From positions 1 to 64,000 of the forward strand of contig BDIU01000188.1 in the NCBI GenBank assembly GCA_002118135.1: 64,000 nt of DNA, in the 5' to 3' direction. This document shows, piece after piece, positions 13,168 through 25,000 of the stretch. Below the pieces are notes generated by a model. The model saw only the letters and a program-made list of their open reading frames with translations, made no database searches and was not told the origin of the DNA. The translations under genes were made by a program, and so were the position numbers. The DNA comes from Trebouxia sp. TZW2008 (taxonomy: Eukaryota; Chlorophyta; Trebouxiophyceae; Trebouxiales; Trebouxiaceae). Positions within the stretch are counted from its first letter, which is position 1. The number at the start of each line of letters is the position of its first letter.

Positions 13168-13608
13168 TCAAGATGATAGAGCCTTGCGTGACTTCTCAAG
13201 TTCCTCGAATTGGGCTTTCTGTGAGCACTCATGGAGTTGCAGCTCTGAATACAGCCAAAACATGGCAAAGGCTGGAGAGACCTGTGCAGCAAGTCAGTTG
13301 AATTTGCGTCAATTGAGAATCATGTATAGCTTGCTGAAGTCCCAAGGGGCCTCAGTCTGATTGTGCACAAACAAGTGAAGCACACACAGATGCATGCAAG
13401 CTGCAGCAGCACTCACGATAAGCGCTGCCTTGCCGCTGACACCAAGGGAGGTTCTGAACCCGTGCGAGAAGTAATTTGCGGCACCGATCACTGCCCCAGA
13501 TATTCCGAGAGCTGTCAATGCAGAGTTGCCCCCAACTTTCCAAGCTTCTTTTGTGCACCTCTCCTGAATCTCTTTGCGGCGTTGTTCGTTGACTTGCGCC
13601 GCGGACAT
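13168..13608 (-). CDS. ENOD93-like small membrane protein
   Basis: Two exons (13608-13417 and 13281-13168) give 101 residues. The donor is a strong GTGAGT and the junction falls in FRTSLGVSGKAALI|VSPAF, the stretch that recalls the ENOD93 family (plant early nodulin 93 and its algal relatives). The N-terminus is charged (residues 1-20), followed by a hydrophobic segment (about 28-47) and a second one around the junction; the C-terminus is a charged helix. ENOD93 proteins are small membrane proteins, with reported links to mitochondria. Reading through the donor gives a plausible but family-unlike tail, so splicing is preferred. Confidence 0.65.
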
Positions 13609-15036
13609 GCTCGCTGTGGCGTCAAGGAAGCTAAACCCCTGTCAATGTCAGTTGCTCTGCGCGATCAGTCAAAACATGCTGACAATTCGCAGCGGCATTG
13701 TCCTTGTAATTGCTCGTTTGACAGTCTGAAGAGGCGCAGGAGAAAGTGCCCTAGCTTAGTGTCAGTTTCGGCCTAGCTGTCAGCAGCAATGCCCCATTCA
13801 GGTTCATCGGCACGCGGCAAATGCTGCATGTCCATGATGCCCCAGTCACATTCAAGACATGCAGCATTTGCTATGACACCTATGAACGAAGACTGAAGCT
13901 GCAAAGCCAGATGACTGGAGCCGTGCACTGGAGTTCTGCTTGCTGAGGCGCACACCATACTCAAGTATTGAATGCATTGAAGAACTGTTCTGCAATCACA
14001 ACATGTCTGCAGCATGTGTTTAGACTAATGCACACATGTAAAGCTTGAAGGTGATTCGAGCCAACATCTTTGCATCACAAAATCTTTGACCAGTGTAGAG
14101 CATCATGTCGATCAACGTTTCCAGTTACAGCACAATACTTGATGTGTACAGCAGAGAAGCTCAAGGCCTAGGTATAAAGCCCATTCAGAGACTTAGTGTA
14201 CAACACCTTATCAAGCCAGTCCTAGCGAGTGATATGAAGCAGCCTGCAGCGACTATCACTGTACTACTAATGCAAGAACATTGCAAAGATGCTGCACAGG
14301 ACAGGATCCAGCCAAGCAACAAAGCTGTTGTGATGCCATAATCTACAATGATAACACCATCCTGCATTGTAGATGCGGCCAAACGCTGCACGTTTGAAAA
14401 GAGGCACACATATACACTCAACTGAAAACAAACCGACGCAGATCGTATGACAATGTGGAAGCTTGTAGTTTGATTTCTGCGACACGCCAAATGTTTGCTG
14501 ATGACATTGTAGCCAAAGTACGCTGTAAGCTTGCTTGAGAGCCTCAGACTCCTTCTATACAGACAGTCATATACTGACTGCAACCTGTTTGATTCACAGC
14601 GTCTGCACAGATACAACATAACCTCAGAAGCTATATATCAAAGGGACCTTTTGCATTCTAAACACTGTCATGATAAAGTGAAGTGCGCTGTGACCTGGTC
14701 CACCTTTTTTCGACACAGATAGGGCTAGCCCACTGCAAGACCAGGACCGAATGCTAAACAACCTGTTCTAACACTTACAGATATTGCGTGTAGGACTCTG
14801 TGTCCTCAGAAAACAGTCTCAAATGCTGACTTTGCAAATTATAACAATTAGGTTGTAGCACACACTACCAACTGGCAACCATGCATAAAGACAAGCTGAC
14901 GCTGAAAGTACATTCTATGCACACTCAGACCAAGTGACTAATCATCATTGTCAGGCTCTTCAGCTACAAGCTGAGCTAGTAGATGAGCTGGATCGACATT
15001 TTCATCCTGAGCTGGATCATCATCATGGACTACCGC
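13609..15036. other. Intergenic region, 1.4 kb
   Basis: No gene supported. The right end (about 14940-15036) continues the GAGCTGGCA/GCTAGCAGCTGAG repeat of the F-box-like gene beyond its stop codon, so the coding repeat has spread into or decayed from the 3' flank. Confidence 0.4.
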
Positions 15037-15280
15037 TTACACCTGAGCTAGCAGCTGAGCTTGCACTTCAAGTTGTGGTTGAGCTAGCAACTGAGCTGGC
15101 AGCTGACCTGGCACCTGAGCCTGCACTTGAGCTGGCATTTGAGCTGGCAGCTGTGCAAGCACTTGAGCTGGCGCTTGAGCTGGCAGCTGGGCTTGCACTT
15201 GAGCTTGAGCTTGAGCTTGAGCCAGAAGCTGACCTGGCGCCTGAGCCTGCGCTTGAGCTGGCAGTTGAGCTTGTGCTGCG
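15037..15280 (-). repeat. Coding minisatellite of 6-nt/18-nt units (Gln/Ala-rich)
   Basis: Degenerate GCTCAAGTGCAG/CTGCCAGCTCAA-type units tile the 3' end of the F-box-like gene. The period keeps the reading frame, so expansion changes only the length of the AQ-rich tail. The repeat continues past the stop codon. Confidence 0.8.
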
Positions 15281-16176
15281 TAGTCTCCATGTATAGTTTT
15301 GAAATGCCCCTCCAGCTGTTCTCTTTTCTGCTCGAGAATGTCCTTGATTTGTGAGGTCATTGTCTTGACTCGGTCTATGAAAGGAATTGTCTCTGGCTTG
15401 TTTCGCGCGTCACACAGCATGTGTAGAATGAGAACATGCTTCTCATCATTGGACAGCTCATGACGTGCTGGGTTGGTGGACTCCATCAGCTTCCGCCAAG
15501 GTTTGATGTGCTCCTGGATCATTGCTTGAAGGAAGTCAAAGCCATTCTGAACTGCCTGATCGCAAGGCTCCAGAAGACGCAAAATTGCAGGCAATATATG
15601 TTGCATCTGTTGCCTGGTATGGGGGTACTGCTGGATGAGTGCTCTTGCCAGGATTGCTGGCAGAGCGCGGCTCTGTTTCATGACTTCTGCCAGATCGTCC
15701 AAATAGCTTTTGGCTAGCCTGACTTCAGCTTTGAACAAAGCATGAAGTAGCATGACGTGTATGCTTTTGTTGCCCAAGCTGAAGTTCAAGAGGTCCTCTG
15801 ATGCAGTCAGATGCGCTGCTATTCTCGGAATCAGCTCGGACGGCAAACGACTGAAAGATCCGCCTGCAGTAGCAAAGCAGTTTACGAAAGACAAGTCACT
15901 GCTTCAGCCTGTCTGCACAACGCTGCGAACCAATCTTATCGGGCAGCTCGGAGCCTATCGTCAGCAAGGATCGGAACGCATACCTGAAGCAACATGTGAA
16001 GTTTGCAGTATGCCCGTAAATCCCTCAGTCAGGGCGCGGAAGCGCTTCGAAACAGGCAGCGTGGTGTGCAGCCCTGTCCGAAGCTGAGCCTGCTCGACAC
16101 CCTCATGCTCGGGCGTTTCTTCTGCGCTGAGCTTGCTCGACATTCTGACGAGTAGATCAGTGTTTTCTTGCATCAT
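15037..16176 (-). CDS. F-box-like protein with an Ala-Gln repeat tail
   Basis: Two exons (16176-15984, 15863-15037) sum to 1020 nt, giving 339 residues. The N-terminal 64 residues include HTTLPVSKRFRALTEGF. The second exon starts with an F-box-like helix set, FSRLPSELIPRIAAHL, then DLLNFSLGNKSI, followed by a helical region of ~150 residues with no family match. The last ~80 residues are repeats of AQLPAQ, AQAQAQ and GQLPAQ. An F-box would suggest a role as SCF ubiquitin-ligase adaptor, but the substrate domain is unknown. A damaged tandem paralogue lies 1.1 kb upstream in the same orientation. Confidence 0.65.
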
Positions 16177-17313
16177 ATCGTAGCTTCATGCCTGATCAAC
16201 AAGCTCGTTCCGGAAGTTGTATGAGCTGCAGGAAGTTCGATAGCGACCCATTGCTCCGAAACCATTTGATGACATTGAGACTCAGGACCATCTAAAAAAC
16301 CTGTCTTGCTGACTGCATGCAGGCAGAGCAATCAGTGGCTCAGCCGCAGGAAGTGCTGTAGTTGATGTCGCAGCCAGATGTGCGAAGTCATTGACATGAA
16401 GAACTCAGTATCAAGTTCTCATGCAAGGGGACCGCCTCACGCAAGAGCGCAGAGGACTCAGGTCTGTGAATTCAACGTTTCGAAACACGGCTTTGCGCTG
16501 AGTCAATGCGCACATGCAAGTGCAGCTGTACAGAAGGGCTGAACGCGCTCAAACAAGCCGCTGATGGTCACTGATATTGCGAATGTACAGAATTTGCTAT
16601 TAAATTTTCTGCATGCGTTGAATATCACGCAACACAAACATGCAAATGCACATCAAGTCAACTGTAGATCTAGCAATGTGACTGTTCAAGCATAACAGTC
16701 TTCGGGCCTGAAAAGGTTGGAGCAGAAAAGACAGTGACAATCACCAATATTGGGAACCAATTGATTTATCTGCACATGAAGGAAGACAAAGCAACACATG
16801 AAGCAGGATAAACTGAGCTTCAGTGCAGGGTGCAGTCAAAGTCAGCAACACAAACTCCTGAACTGTGCAATGGCGTTGATGCATTTGATGTTAGATCAAT
16901 TAGGTGGTCGCAGCCTCATTGCTGTACCTTCATGCATATTTGCCACATTGACCTCACATCAACAGGGCCATCCACAGCCTGACAATCTTCCTGAACTTGT
17001 TTGGCATGCTGCCTGCAACCTACTAGGCAGCACTTTGAAACTTGTAAATGACAAAGGGTACAGAGAGTATACTGCTGGACCGTGATGTGACATCATAGCC
17101 ACAACAATCTAGTGTAGCTGAAAAGAGTCATGTGTGACTGTCTGCAAACGCAACATGGCAACACTTGCAACCATGTTCTGAAATCCTACAGATGACACAG
17201 TTCAGACTTTTACACTGCAAGGTCTCAAATGCTGCAATAACTCAATACGCATTGTCTGGCATAGTCTGACAAGAAGGTGATTTGTAGAAGCAGAATTCAG
17301 TGGACTTGAATAC
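16177..17313. other. Intergenic region between F-box-like paralogues
   Basis: About 1.1 kb that separates the intact gene's 5' end from the paralogue's 3' end. No conserved feature seen. Confidence 0.4.
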
Positions 17314-18471
17314 TCAGGCTGCTGGCTGTTTGTTAGTGCAGTTGGCGCTGAGCTTGTGCACATGTGCCTCAGCTAAACCTTGAGGTTGTGTTTCAATTGG
17401 CAGCTGAGCTGTGTTTTGCAATGGCAGCTGAGCTGGCACTTGAACTGGCAACTGCAGAGGAGCTTCTGCGAGGGCCCTTAACCTGGCAGCTGCACTAGCA
17501 CTTAATCTGGCAGCTGCGCTGGCACTTGAACTGGCAGCTGCGCAGGCACTTGGTCTGGCAGCTGCGTAGGCAGCTGTGCTGGCAGTGGGAAATGTGCTAC
17601 CAGATGTGCCTGAACTTCTGCAAATTGTTGTTCTCACACCTGATTCATATAATCAATCAGGTCCTTGATTTGTGTGACCGTCCTCCTGATTTTCTCAATG
17701 AAAGGGATGCTTCCTTCCCAGCCTGGCACATTGGCCAATACACTCAAATCGAGAGCATGCTTCTCCTGAACAGACAATGCTTTCATTTGTGGATCAGGAC
17801 ACTCCATTATCATTTTGATAGGCTTCACGCGATCCTCAAATATGCTCTGAAGGAGAGTAAAATCAGCATGGAGCGACGCCTCTGCTGGCTTGAGGATTTC
17901 TCTGATGGCTACCAGCGCAAGATGCAGCAATACGCTACTGCTCAACTAGATTTCTTGCTAAAGTGACTGGCAAGTTTTGGCTCTGCTGGACTGTCGATTT
18001 CAGATTGCCCATCAAGCTTTCGGCTAGATCAAGTTCAGCTTTGAATAAAGCGTGAAGCAGCATGTGTATGCTTTTGTTGGTCAAGCTGAAGCTTGAGACG
18101 TGCCGAGATGTTTCGCAACTTCTGGGATCACCTCGGGAGCCAACTGGCTGAAGAATCCACCTGCGTTGACACAGCGTTGCTTGACACCTGTCGCACTTGG
18201 CAAACTGTTTTTCTGGACCTGCGGACTACGGCAACAAGAATCTATAGTAACAAGCTCAGCACCGAAGTCAGCGTAGCTCGTGATACATGGAAACGCAGTA
18301 TTTACCTGAAGCAAGCTTAGACGTTTCCAGTGACCCTGCATACCCCTGGACTATGCTCTTAAAGCGCTTCGAAACAGGCAGTGTGGTGTGCACACCTATA
18401 CCAAGTTGTGCATGTTCCACAGCTGTCGCCGTATTTTCCAGCAATGCCTCACTGTCACGCTTGCCTGTCAT
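17314..18471 (-). pseudogene. Broken tandem paralogue of the F-box-like gene
   Basis: The first exon (18471-18306) reads a peptide homologous to the intact gene, including HTTLPVSKRFK and a closing LASG with the same phase-1 donor. The second exon begins at 18160 with FFSQLAPEVIPEVAKHL, but soon after (about 18105) the frame is lost relative to the intact copy. A homologous helical part reappears in other frames (FKAEL near 18030; the stretch 17945-17640), with stop codons near 17935 and 17640. The Ala/Gln tail (17314-17600) is open in one frame but has stops in the paralogous one. It shares intron position with the intact gene, so it arose by DNA duplication, not retroposition. Extra introns could rescue part of it but I could not find a consistent set. 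Confidence 0.7.
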
Positions 18472-19088
18472 GGTGGAGTAGAAGTCTGAATCAGCAGTCC
18501 CGACAGACCAGACTTGTATCCAGGGACCAAAGATGGCAGCTACCATACTACAGTCCGGAAGCTGCCTTTGCTCCGAAACCCATTATGAATCAGTTTTCGT
18601 TGAGTCAATAGCTGATGGCGGTGACTGTCATCTTGTGTTGAATGCCATTTTGTACAGGTACAGCCGCACCTCTAGGCAGCAGTATGCTTCTCTTGTCACT
18701 CCTGGAGTTGACACCATGTCATTGATATCATTTTTGGACAAAGGGACGATACACATAACATGTATTACATGTTCTCCAGTCTTTCTTGATTGCTTTGGTT
18801 GTCAAGACTTGATCAGGATTTGATATGAGACAATATGAGAGACGGATGCCTGTAAAATTACTCTCTCGCTTTTTCTCTCCAGACGAGCCTCATGAGTCGA
18901 TCTCTTGGTCTCGGTGCAAGGTTTCTTCATGTGCTCATCAACGCATCGTCTGTAATCGCTGGGCAGAGCTCCTCCCTGTGAGCGCAAGCATCTGCAGCAT
19001 GCATCTGCTCATTCGTTGCGTATTGCAAGCTCGTGCGTCGAAAGCCCTGTTGTGAACTTGATCTGCATCTGATCGTCACTTCTGCCCT
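18472..19088. other. Divergent intergenic region
   Basis: Lies between the broken F-box-like copy (-) and the lipid kinase (+). No gene or repeat recognised. Confidence 0.4.
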
Positions 19089-22000
19089 ATGTCTCAAACA
19101 AGTTCTGGTGGCGAGCTGGCAGACGCGTCCGGCACGCATCATCATCGTCATGTGTTCATCTTACTGAATGGCAAAAAGTCTGGGGACAAGCACCTTCGAG
19201 CCGCTGTAAAGCACCTCAGGTGCAGCAAGTGATGCTGCCTAACATGCAGCAATAGGTGCTGATAATGAGCTCTGAATGGATCGCTGCACGCTCTCATGCA
19301 GGGAAGAAGGCCACCAGGTCGATGTCAGAGTGACCTGGGAGCAAGCAGACACCGAACGATACGTTGGTGAAGCAGTAGCTTGTGGCACTGTAGATGCCGT
19401 CGTTGCTGCCGGTGGTGATGGCACTGTCAATGAGGTGAGTCACAGCCAGAGCAGAACTGAACATTTGCAAACAGCTCTCAGACATGGAAACTACAGCTCT
19501 CAGGAATGGAAACTACACCACCAAATTTTGGCAGGTGTGCTAGCACAATGGCATGCACCACTGTGAATCAGTGGCAACACAACCCCTATTTGACATGTTT
19601 TCACTAGATACACATGCTAGGCAGGGTCAGCAGGCCTAGCTGATTATGTACTGGAGCACTATTGTTGCATGCAACTGTATGTACATGCTAAGGCCTTCTG
19701 TTGGTATCAGGTGCTCTGTCTAAGTGCATGCCCCACAGTCAATTGCTATGGCGGCAATACCAATGGGTACTGGCAATGAATGCAGGTTGCAAGTGCTTTG
19801 ATCAAGTTGGATGCCCCAAAGTCAATAGCAATGTCGGTGATACCAATGGGCACTGCCAATGACTTTGCAACCAGCATTGGTTTGCCTGAAGACCCTTGGG
19901 AAGCACTGCAGCTATGCACCATGGACACTGCTCAGCCAATCGATGTTGGAGTTGTGAACGACAAGGTGAATCCTGATATTGTAAACTAAGCACTGCAGCT
20001 ATGCACCATAGATACTGCTGAGCCAATTGATGCTGGAGTTGTTAACGACAAGGTAAACCCTGCTACAGTTGAGCCTCTTTGTAACGCCTGCTTTTGTTAC
20101 CAAGAAATTTGTCCTTACATCGAATTGTCCTTACTCAGAGGGACCACTGCAGTCAGAATGCAGTGGTTGGTCACCACTGGCGTTGTCCTTCCATCAAGAT
20201 TGTTCTCACATCATGCATCCTTACAAAGAGACTTTACTGCATTGTAACTTGATCAACTAACCCACTGTCCTAAGAAGTTGAAGTCGTCAATCACAAGGTG
20301 TATTCTGCATCATTGCAATTCACCTGGGGTCTGCTGTCCTGTAGACGTTAGAGTTGTCAGTGACATGGTGCATCCTGCGCTATAATATGATCCATGTAAT
20401 GTGTGCACTGTGCTACAGATGGTGCAATTGTCAGTGACACAATAATGCTGTTTAGTTCAGCATTTTTGCGTGAGATTTAGACCCTAAGGTTTTGCAGTGC
20501 AAAGTCAAGCTTTGCTATTGTGGGATGGTGTGCTCTTTGAAACTGGACTCTGTTGCAGGTTTCAATGAATGTTGCTGCTGGGGGTCTAGCACAAAGCAGA
20601 TAAATAAGACAACATCAGACATGAAGTAGCAGCACTTATGCGTGAATTTCAACTCTTTTGCTTCACGTTTTGAAAGCGAAGCGTACAATACATTTGACTA
20701 CGGATTCTGCTGCACATGATCATTAACGCCAGCATATATGCATGTCTGACGCTGGCAAAGCAGTCTGTAACGCATCTCAACAAGGGCCATGCTGCAGGTG
20801 TTCATGAATGTTGCTACTGGGGGTTTTGGCACAGAGGTAACTGTGAAGACAGACCCCAAAATGAAGCAACAGCTAGGAGGGGCTGCTTACATCATTACAG
20901 GTGGCTTGCACAGCTGCCTGCTCCTGTAAGTCTTGAATACAGTTGCACATCCTGTCCTAGACCATGACATATCTCAGTGTCCATTTTACACAACTTGTCT
21001 TGAAATGTACTCATCTTGTCCTGGATTGCAACTGTCACACGTCCCATCTCAGACTGCGGGCAGGGGCTGCCTACATCATTACAGGTGGCTTACACAGCTG
21101 CCTGCTGCTGCAAGTCTTGAAAACATTTGCGCATCCTGTCCTAGACCATGGCGTATCCCAATATCAACTGTACACATCTTGTCTTGAACTGGATTGCGAC
21201 ACATTTGGTCTGAGACTGGGTACATAACAAAGGCCGCCTACATCATTACATGTGGCTTGCACAGCTGCCTGCTGCTGTAAGTCTTGAAGACTTCGACACG
21301 GCCTGTCTCAGACTGCTGCTATACATCCTGTCTGTGGGACTGTCACACACATTGTCTTTCTGTACATATCTCAGGTGGCTTGCCCCGTTTCTGCCAACAG
21401 CTTCTTGCTCCTGTAAGTCTTGCAAACTGCAAGACATTCTGTCTGTTGCACATGATGCCTGTTGAACATCCTCCGTTGAGCTGTTATATAGCCTGCCTCA
21501 ATTTATCACATATCCTCCTCTGTCCTACCACTCACTGTGACCCGTGCTATGTTGAACTACACATCCTGTCTTAGGCAATGATGCATTCTGACTTTGCACT
21601 GTTGTCACATCCTGTCTTGTGCTGTTTAACATTTTGCCTTGCCCTGCTATAATACCTCTTTTGGATACTATCACACATCATGTCTTAGACTATGGCGCAT
21701 CCGGATCTTGGAAAGTGCCACATCCTGTCTGGCGAACAAGACAGGATGTTGCTCACAATGATTGTTGAGCTGTTATCTCACGCATGCACTCCCAGACCAA
21801 CACACTCACTGACTCGCTAACTCAGTGTGTGTGTTGGTCTGGGAGTGCATGCGTGAGGGATAGAGTGCGTCAGGCATTGTCTCAATTCATTGATCAGTCA
21901 TTGAGCAATGAAGTAATGAGCATGTCAATGAGACAGTCAGTGAAGGTTGAGTCACAATCAAGCAGTCAGTTGGTGAGCAGGTGAACAAATGTATGCATAA

Positions 22001-25000
22001 AGACTGCAGCTATGGTGATGCAGGTCTGACAAGCTTCAGCAGCATAGCCAGCAAGAGGGCAGTCAGTCAATGGTTGAGCGACTGAACAAGTGAGTGATTC
22101 AATGCATAGAGACTGCAGCTATGGTGATGCAGGTCTGACAAGTTTCAGCAGCATAGCCAGCAAGAGGGCAATCAGTCAATGGTTGAGCGACTGGACAAGT
22201 GAGTGATTCAATGCGTAGGGACTACAACTTTGGTGATGCAGGCCTAATCAGCTTCAGCAGCATTGCCAGCGTGCAGGCAGTCGATAGGCGAGTGACTCCA
22301 TGAGGAGGGAATCAAATGTACACAACTGTACGGACTGCAGCTGCAATAATTTGTGAAGGAGTGAATGCCTGGAGAGTGACAGCTTTTGTGATGCAGGTCT
22401 GACCAGCTTCAGCAGCATAGCCAGCAAGAAAGCAGTGTTGGAAGGGCCAGCAGTGTCTACTGTCAAGAAGGCAGTCAACCTGTATCAGGTGAAGCCGCAT
22501 TTACAGGATTGTCCAGCATAGCATTCACAAGCAATGGCACAACACTTTGAGAAAATTGGGCTTCACCATATTCAAACAGCATTTGGCTGTCTTCAGTCTT
22601 GTTTGGCATTCATTGAGGATTTGATGCAGCCCAAACAGAAAGGAGTCAAGAGCAATATGCTTGCGCCTGCTTAAGCCTGGATGTTGGGTTGCCTTAATAG
22701 ACACTGATATTGCTGTTGTTACAGAAGACTCGGTTTGTATACAGCATGAACAACAGTCATGTTGCAGCTGAAGAGTAGCAGTATGCAACACACACATATG
22801 GTAGACGCATGAATCTTATGCATGCTGCAAGTTCTGAACAGTCTGCATCGCTCTTGTACCAAAGTGTGTGCTGCTCAGCGGCGTTTGGAGATCATTGGAC
22901 CATGCATTACTGATTGCAGATCAGCAACCCCAAGCCTACCCCACCCTGAAACAAACTCACAGCCCCCATTACTTCTCTGATCCTGATGACAACAGCCCCT
23001 CCATCTCCTCAGCCCCTCAGACAGCAGTGTGCGCCCCCGATCCCAGTCCAAACCCCCTTGCAACGTCAAACCCTTCCCCCCTAGCACAATTTGCTCAATT
23101 GTGCATGCAAATGCAGACCAGCAACCCCAAAGCCGCCCTCAACCCCCAGGCCAATCCAAAGAAGCTGCCAATTCATCTGATCCTGCTGAATCCGGCCACT
23201 CCACCTCCTACGGCCCCTCAGACAGCAGTAGGCGCCCCCGGTTTCAATTCGCCCCTTTCAACTTTTGCCCTGTAGCAACTTTGGCTAACTTGTGCATGCA
23301 CGTGCAGATCAGCAACCCCAAGCCTGCCCCGCCCCCAGACCCACCCACAACCCCAACCACTTCAGCTGATGCCAAGAACGGCCCCTCCACCTCGTATGGC
23401 CCCTCAGACAGCAGTGGGCGCCCCTACAAGCTAGTGCCAGATGGGCAGAAGCTGCATGTTCAAGGAGAGCTGCTGATTTTGGCTGTGGGTAATGGCAGGC
23501 AAGCAGGCGGGGGCATGCGCCTGTGCCCACATGCAGGTAATAGCACTAGTTGACTTCTGGGTTAACAAAGGCCTGTTCTGTTTATGCAAGGTGCACAGAG
23601 GCGTCTTTTCAGGCAGGCGGGCAGGCAAGCAAGCAGACAAAGGTACGTGCCAGTGCCCATATGCAGATACTGGCAATGTCTCAATTCCTTTTTTCGCTTG
23701 CAATGTGCACAGAAGCATGCTCCTGCGCACCTATGCAGGTACCAGCTGTAGTTCAACTCTGCATCAGACTACGTTCTTGTTTACTGTGTGAGATGCGCAG
23801 ATGCGCCTTGCATGTTCGAGGAAAGCTGCTGATTTTGGTTGTGGGTAACGGGCGGCAGGCAGGCAGGGGCATGCATTTGTGCCTTTATGCAAATCCTTGC
23901 TCGTTTGTCCATGCCATCAGAGCGCTGCATCAAGAAGCATGCCTGGTGTGCTGTTGCACTTGGGCTTGTCCTGTTCCTGACTACAGTATCCAAACACCCA
24001 GATCAACAGAATTGTACTGTGCAATTGCAGGTGACAAAAACAAGCAGTCACTGCACCAATGTGTTGCCTGCAATGCTTGATGATGGCCTGCTGGATGTGG
24101 CATGCATCATGAACTACTTGAGAGAGCAAATGCCCACAGATTTGAATGATGAACTGCAGACATGTGTTGCCTGCAGCACCATATCATATTGCGCAGTCAG
24201 GCTTTGCCTGCAGTGTTGGATGATGGCCTACTAGACATGGCATATATCTGTTGTGTGTACCCTGGCCGCTGTGTACAGCTCACCTTGATCAATCAACAGC
24301 CATCTCACTGCAACAGATGGGTTGCCTGCAGTGTTGGATGATGGCTTGCTGGATGTGGCATACATCATGAACTACCCAAGGGAGCAGGTGCCGGGCCTGC
24401 TCATGGAGCTAATAAGGGGCCGGGACGAGGGCGATGATCTGGAGCTGATGGACTGCTTTGGCAGCATGAGGGTCAGATGGCTTGAAGTCCATTGTGCAGC
24501 TGGTCTTCAGGTTTGTACAGGTCCAGTTGTGTGATTGAATCATGTATGGGATATGCTTGGATGGAGTTGATGGACTGCTTCAGCAACATGAGGGGTCAGG
24601 TGGCTCAAGGTCTGTTGTGCAGCTGGTCTTCAGGTATGCAGATGGCAATCTTGAATGAATAGGTCACAAAAGCGCAGGACCGTGTTCCCAAAGGGTTGTG
24701 ATCCAAGATGCTACAATGACCTGAGTGTCAAGTGCCTTGAAATCTACTGTTCAGCCGCGCTTCAGGTATGCACTGGCCAATTGATGTGTGTATAGTGGTG
24801 TGCATAGACTTGTGGAATGACATTGTTTTGTCTTACTTTCAACGGTTGAACATCAGGCGTCCATATCGCGACGCTCAAGACAGGCCTGCCTGGCGAGACA
24901 GGACTTGTGCCACACATACCTAGCAGTAGATGCTGGAACATGTTAGTATTATTATCATTATCATTATCATCATCACTATTATTGTAATTATTATTATTAT

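Noticed and set aside
20898..20932. Extension of kinase exon 4 through GGLHSCLLL to a GTAAGT donor
   Set aside because: Joining at the earlier donor (20900) to 22397 gives [17 protein letters not shown], which fits the YegS family; the extended form does not join in phase with that exon.
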